Assembly (NCBI GenBank): GCA_019745975.1
Contig: JAIESQ010000084.1
Span: forward strand, 31,427-95,426
Direction of reading: 5' to 3'
Length of the DNA: 64,000 nt
Source of the DNA: Pirellulales bacterium
GTDB taxonomy: Bacteria; Planctomycetota; Planctomycetia; Pirellulales; JAEUIK01
The notes under the pieces are model-generated. The model did no database searches. It was not told the origin of the DNA and saw only the letters and a list, made by a program, of their open reading frames with translations. Positions 61,918 to 64,000 of this stretch are shown in pieces (the stretch's first letter is position 1; every line of letters starts with the position of its first letter). The translations under genes were made by a program, and so were the position numbers.

Positions 61918-62838
61918 CTATCCCGACGGGCGTTCGACGCGCGGCACGCGGCCGCGGGCGCGCCGCCGCTGCCAGATTCCCAGGTATCCACCCATGAGCA
62001 CGATCACCAACCAGGTGGCGGGCTCAGGCGCGCAGCAAGTTTGGATTTCCGAGTCGAAAACGGCGCTCCAGCCTGGGAACCCACCAGGGCCGGCCAGCGC
62101 GGCCGAAATGTTCACGGTGTTCGTGTTGGGCACAAGGTCGGGAGAAAACTTGATGTCGCTCGGGGCGATCGCCGAGAGTTTGCCCATGCCGTCGGTCTGA
62201 ATGCCCCAGGTATAGCCGGCCAGCACCTGAAAGGTGTTCGGCGGCATGCATTTGCTGATATAGGCGAGGAACGTCTCGAAGATCAACTTGTTGTTGTTGC
62301 CCCCCAGCCCGGGCATGTCCTGGGTGCGGATCAATCCCAAACTGGTATCGGCGATCGGAAAGGTCCCCGCCTTGCCGCCAAACACTTTGAGATTGCCGTC
62401 GTAGTTGGGATACGAGTTCTTGTTGCCGGCAAAGCCCGTGTCATTTTCGTAGAACGGCGAAGCGTCGGCGCCGGGTGTGCCCTTGGTGAAGTCGCCAGCC
62501 GGATCGCGCTGATAGTCCCAGCCGCCGTTGGGAGGATCGACATACACGGCTTTGAGCGCCTTGCCCTGGTAGTTGATCGGATCGGTGTCGGTGGTCACGA
62601 TCTGGAACCAGCGGAACTGCCCCCAGTCGTTCATAAGCACCTTGAACGCGTCGTTGAGCTGAAACGTCGCCTCGTTGACGAACGCGTCGCCCGAAGGAGA
62701 CAATGAATAATTCAGATTGCCCAGCGGCACCGACTGCCCGCCCACCGTGGCGGTGACCACGCCGGCCACGAGCACTCGTTGGCTGGCGATCAGCAATGAG
62801 AACAGACTCACGGCGGCGAAAAACACTCCGCGGCGCAT
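61918..62838 (-). CDS. PEP-CTERM exported protein
   Basis: 306 residues from the ATG at 62838 (AAGGAG seven nucleotides upstream). A signal peptide (MRRGVFFAAVSLFSLLIASQRVLVAG) is followed by a beta-rich mature domain with many Asn, Gly and aromatic residues (ATFQLNDAFKVLMNDWGQFRWFQIVTTDTDPINYQGKAL; DPPNGGWDYQRDPAGDF). The C-terminus has the PEP-CTERM sorting signal: APEPATW, a hydrophobic helix (LVIVLMGGYLGIW) and a basic end (QRRRARGRVPRVERP). Such proteins are sorted by exosortase systems to the cell surface; no exosortase is in the window. A promoter (TTGATC-N18-TATGCT) lies 145-174 bp upstream. Confidence 0.92.
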   Translation of the reverse strand: MRRGVFFAAVSLFSLLIASQRVLVAGVVTATVGGQSVPLGNLNYSLSPSGDAFVNEATFQLNDAFKVLMNDWGQFRWFQIVTTDTDPINYQGKALKAVYVDPPNGGWDYQRDPAGDFTKGTPGADASPFYENDTGFAGNKNSYPNYDGNLKVFGGKAGTFPIADTSLGLIRTQDMPGLGGNNNKLIFETFLAYISKCMPPNTFQVLAGYTWGIQTDGMGKLSAIAPSDIKFSPDLVPNTNTVNISAALAGPGGFPGWSAVFDSEIQTCCAPEPATWLVIVLMGGYLGIWQRRRARGRVPRVERPSG

Positions 62839-62982
62839 GACGACACTCCTTCGCTGCGATGAGAAACGCCTGGCAGATGGGCCGAACCGCGCGTCCTGCA
62901 TGTTCGCCGGCCAAGGGCGTGCCCGAGCTGTCGCCGCCCCTTTGCACGCCGCTGTCGGCTAACCCCTGGTTTAGCCAGCGGG

Positions 62983-63012
62983 AGCATACCAACCCCCCGC
63001 AAGCAGGATCAA
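62983..63012 (-). promoter_or_regulatory. Sigma-70-type promoter for the PEP-CTERM gene
   Basis: On the minus strand TTGATC (63007-63012) and TATGCT (62983-62988) are 18 bp apart. The DNA upstream of it (63013-63035) is A/T-rich like an UP element. The leader to the ATG is about 138 nt. Confidence 0.6.
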
Positions 63013-63034
63013 GAAAAAACTTGTAAAAATCATT

Positions 63035-63052
63035 TGTTACAGGCGTGTAACA
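63035..63052. promoter_or_regulatory. Perfect palindromic site upstream of the PEP-CTERM promoter
   Basis: TGTTACA (63035-63041) and TGTAACA (63046-63052) are perfect complements around GGCG. It is centred near -65 of the predicted PEP-CTERM start and 75 bp upstream of the divergent phosphatase gene, so it could be an operator for either gene. Confidence 0.5.
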
Positions 63053-63127
63053 CGCAGGTATCGTGAAGCGAGGTTCATGTGACGCCCGCGACGCGTTGCA
63101 TCCTGATCCCCCCGGTAGAATCCGCCG

Positions 63128-63847
63128 ATGGCCAACTCCGACCGACTGATCGCCCTGGGCGACGTACATGGCTGCATCCATGCACTCGACGCCGTGCTCG
63201 AGGCCATCGCGCCCCAGCCGCAGGACACGCTCGTCTTTCTCGGCGACCTCATCGACCAGGGGCGCGACAGCCGCAGCGTGCTCGAGCGCGTCATCGACCT
63301 CAAGCAACAATGCCGCGTCGTGCTCATCGAGGGCAACCATGAGGAGATGCTGCTGGCCGCGCGCGACAGCGAGGAGGCGCTGCGTTACTGGGAGCGCTGC
63401 GGCGGTGTGAATACGCTGAATTCGTACCGCTTCTGCGGCACGCTGGCGGACATTCCCGATTCGCATTGGGAGCTGCTCGCCGGAGCGCGGCCCTACTGGG
63501 AAACGGACGACTTCATTTTCACGCATGCCAATTACCTCGCCGATGTGCCGATGGGCTTGCAACCCGACTATCAGTTGCGCTGGGCGCTGTTCGAACCCGC
63601 GGAGGCACGGCCGCACTTCTCCGGCAAGCCGGTGATCGTGGGACACACCGAGCAGCCCGACTCCGAGGTGCTCGACCTGGGCTATGCGACCTGTCTCGAC
63701 ACCGCCTGCTGGCGGTATGGCTGGCTGACCGCGCTCGACGTACACAGTCGAGAGCTGTGGCAAGCCAGCCGCTGGGGCATCTTGCGCGAGCTGGGCGAAG
63801 CGCCGCATCGCGGGCGGTTGCCGCAACTGGCGATGGCGGTGGCGTAG
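63128..63847 (+). CDS. PPP-family metallophosphatase
   Basis: 239 residues. It has the phosphoesterase motifs GDVHG (residues 11-15), GDLIDQG (39-45; canonical GDxxDRG with Gln in place of Arg) and GNHEE (69-73), plus the later metal-ligand His residues in FTHANY and VGHTEQP. The layout fits PrpE/ApaH-like bacterial PPP enzymes that bind two metal ions and hydrolyse phosphoproteins or diadenosine polyphosphates. Substrate choice cannot be decided. No signal peptide is seen, so it is cytoplasmic. The ATG has no clear Shine-Dalgarno site. A heptamer tandem repeat begins 5 bp after its stop. Confidence 0.93.
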   Translation: MANSDRLIALGDVHGCIHALDAVLEAIAPQPQDTLVFLGDLIDQGRDSRSVLERVIDLKQQCRVVLIEGNHEEMLLAARDSEEALRYWERCGGVNTLNSYRFCGTLADIPDSHWELLAGARPYWETDDFIFTHANYLADVPMGLQPDYQLRWALFEPAEARPHFSGKPVIVGHTEQPDSEVLDLGYATCLDTACWRYGWLTALDVHSRELWQASRWGILRELGEAPHRGRLPQLAMAVA

Positions 63848-63851
63848 CGGC

Positions 63852-64000
63852 CAGTGTTCCGTGTTCAGTGTTCCGTGTTCAGTGTTCCGTGTTCAGTGTT
63901 CAGTGTTCCGTGTTCAGTGTTCCGTGTTCAGTGTTCAGTGTTCAGTGTTCAGTGTTCAGTGTTCAGTGTTCAGTGTTCAGTGTTCAGTGTTCAGTGTTCA
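63852..64000. repeat. 7-bp tandem repeat array, continues past window
   Basis: Twenty-one units of C[A/C]GTGTT plus two bases run to the window end. Sixteen units are CAGTGTT and five are CCGTGTT. The five variants occupy units 2, 4, 6, 9 and 11; the last ten units are all CAGTGTT. Confidence 0.98.

Noticed and set aside
62441..63826. 461-residue minus-strand frame across the phosphatase and PEP-CTERM genes
   Set aside because: It covers the opposite strand of the phosphatase and an alternative frame of the PEP-CTERM gene; both real genes have full motif sets.
63852..64000. Possible CRISPR array
   Set aside because: Units are only 7 bp and contiguous, with no spacers; it is a simple tandem repeat.

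Overview
This GC-rich window is bacterial and almost certainly from a planctomycete, probably of the Pirellula lineage. The evidence is the set of lineage hallmarks. There is a cytochrome c/DUF1549/DUF1553 protein next to a Tat-exported DUF1501 protein. There are WD40 proteins, one with an N-terminal CxxCH cytochrome domain, a PEP-CTERM protein, and a pseudokinase fused to a beta-helix. Many genes have no obvious Shine-Dalgarno site. There is no phage, transposase or CRISPR array.

Layout. 1-11 kb is mostly minus-strand housekeeping and accessory genes: a partial HD phosphohydrolase, a nucleoside deoxyribosyltransferase-like protein, the fluoride channel FluC/CrcB, a WD40-cytochrome protein, a tiny basic protein, TsaD, an S41 peptidase, a methyltransferase and a frameshifted ornithine cyclodeaminase homologue. 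Several families of short palindromic repeats lie between these genes. 11-20 kb holds small membrane proteins and lipoproteins, a WD40 protein and the DUF1549/DUF1501 pair.

20-45 kb is a heavy-metal (copper/silver-type) resistance island. The minus-strand block reads, in transcription order: a Cys-rich exported protein, a small exported Ser/Tyr-rich protein, an exported two-HMA-fold protein, an RND adaptor (CusB type), a giant RND pump (CusA type) and a Cu+ P1B ATPase (CopA type). A TolC-type outer-membrane channel and a small exported helical protein lie in the middle. The plus-strand block has an ECF sigma factor (frameshifted as sequenced), a zinc-finger anti-sigma factor with a Cys/His-rich extracytoplasmic part, a YHS-domain protein, a P2-type cation ATPase, a second adaptor and a second RND pump. 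Heavy-metal-binding modules of the MHP/CPIC type and YHS modules recur on the ATPase, both adaptors and the YHS protein. The likely logic is that the P1B ATPase moves metal from cytoplasm to periplasm, the periplasmic proteins bind it, and the two RND/adaptor pairs with TolC expel it. The sigma/anti-sigma pair probably senses metal outside the cytoplasm.

45-64 kb returns to core functions: tRNA-Leu(GAG), ribosomal protein bS18, an ABC-transporter operon with a large planctomycete-type partner protein, an M50 site-2 protease, a Nudix hydrolase, a lone Flp pilin, the pseudokinase/beta-helix protein, a dTDP-4-dehydrorhamnose-reductase-like enzyme, an EamA transporter, a large exported hypothetical protein, RNase P RNA (rnpB), the PEP-CTERM protein and a PPP-type phosphatase. 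The window ends inside a 7-bp tandem repeat.

Two genes (ornithine cyclodeaminase and ECF sigma) each carry a single extra base. This may be sequencing error or real decay.
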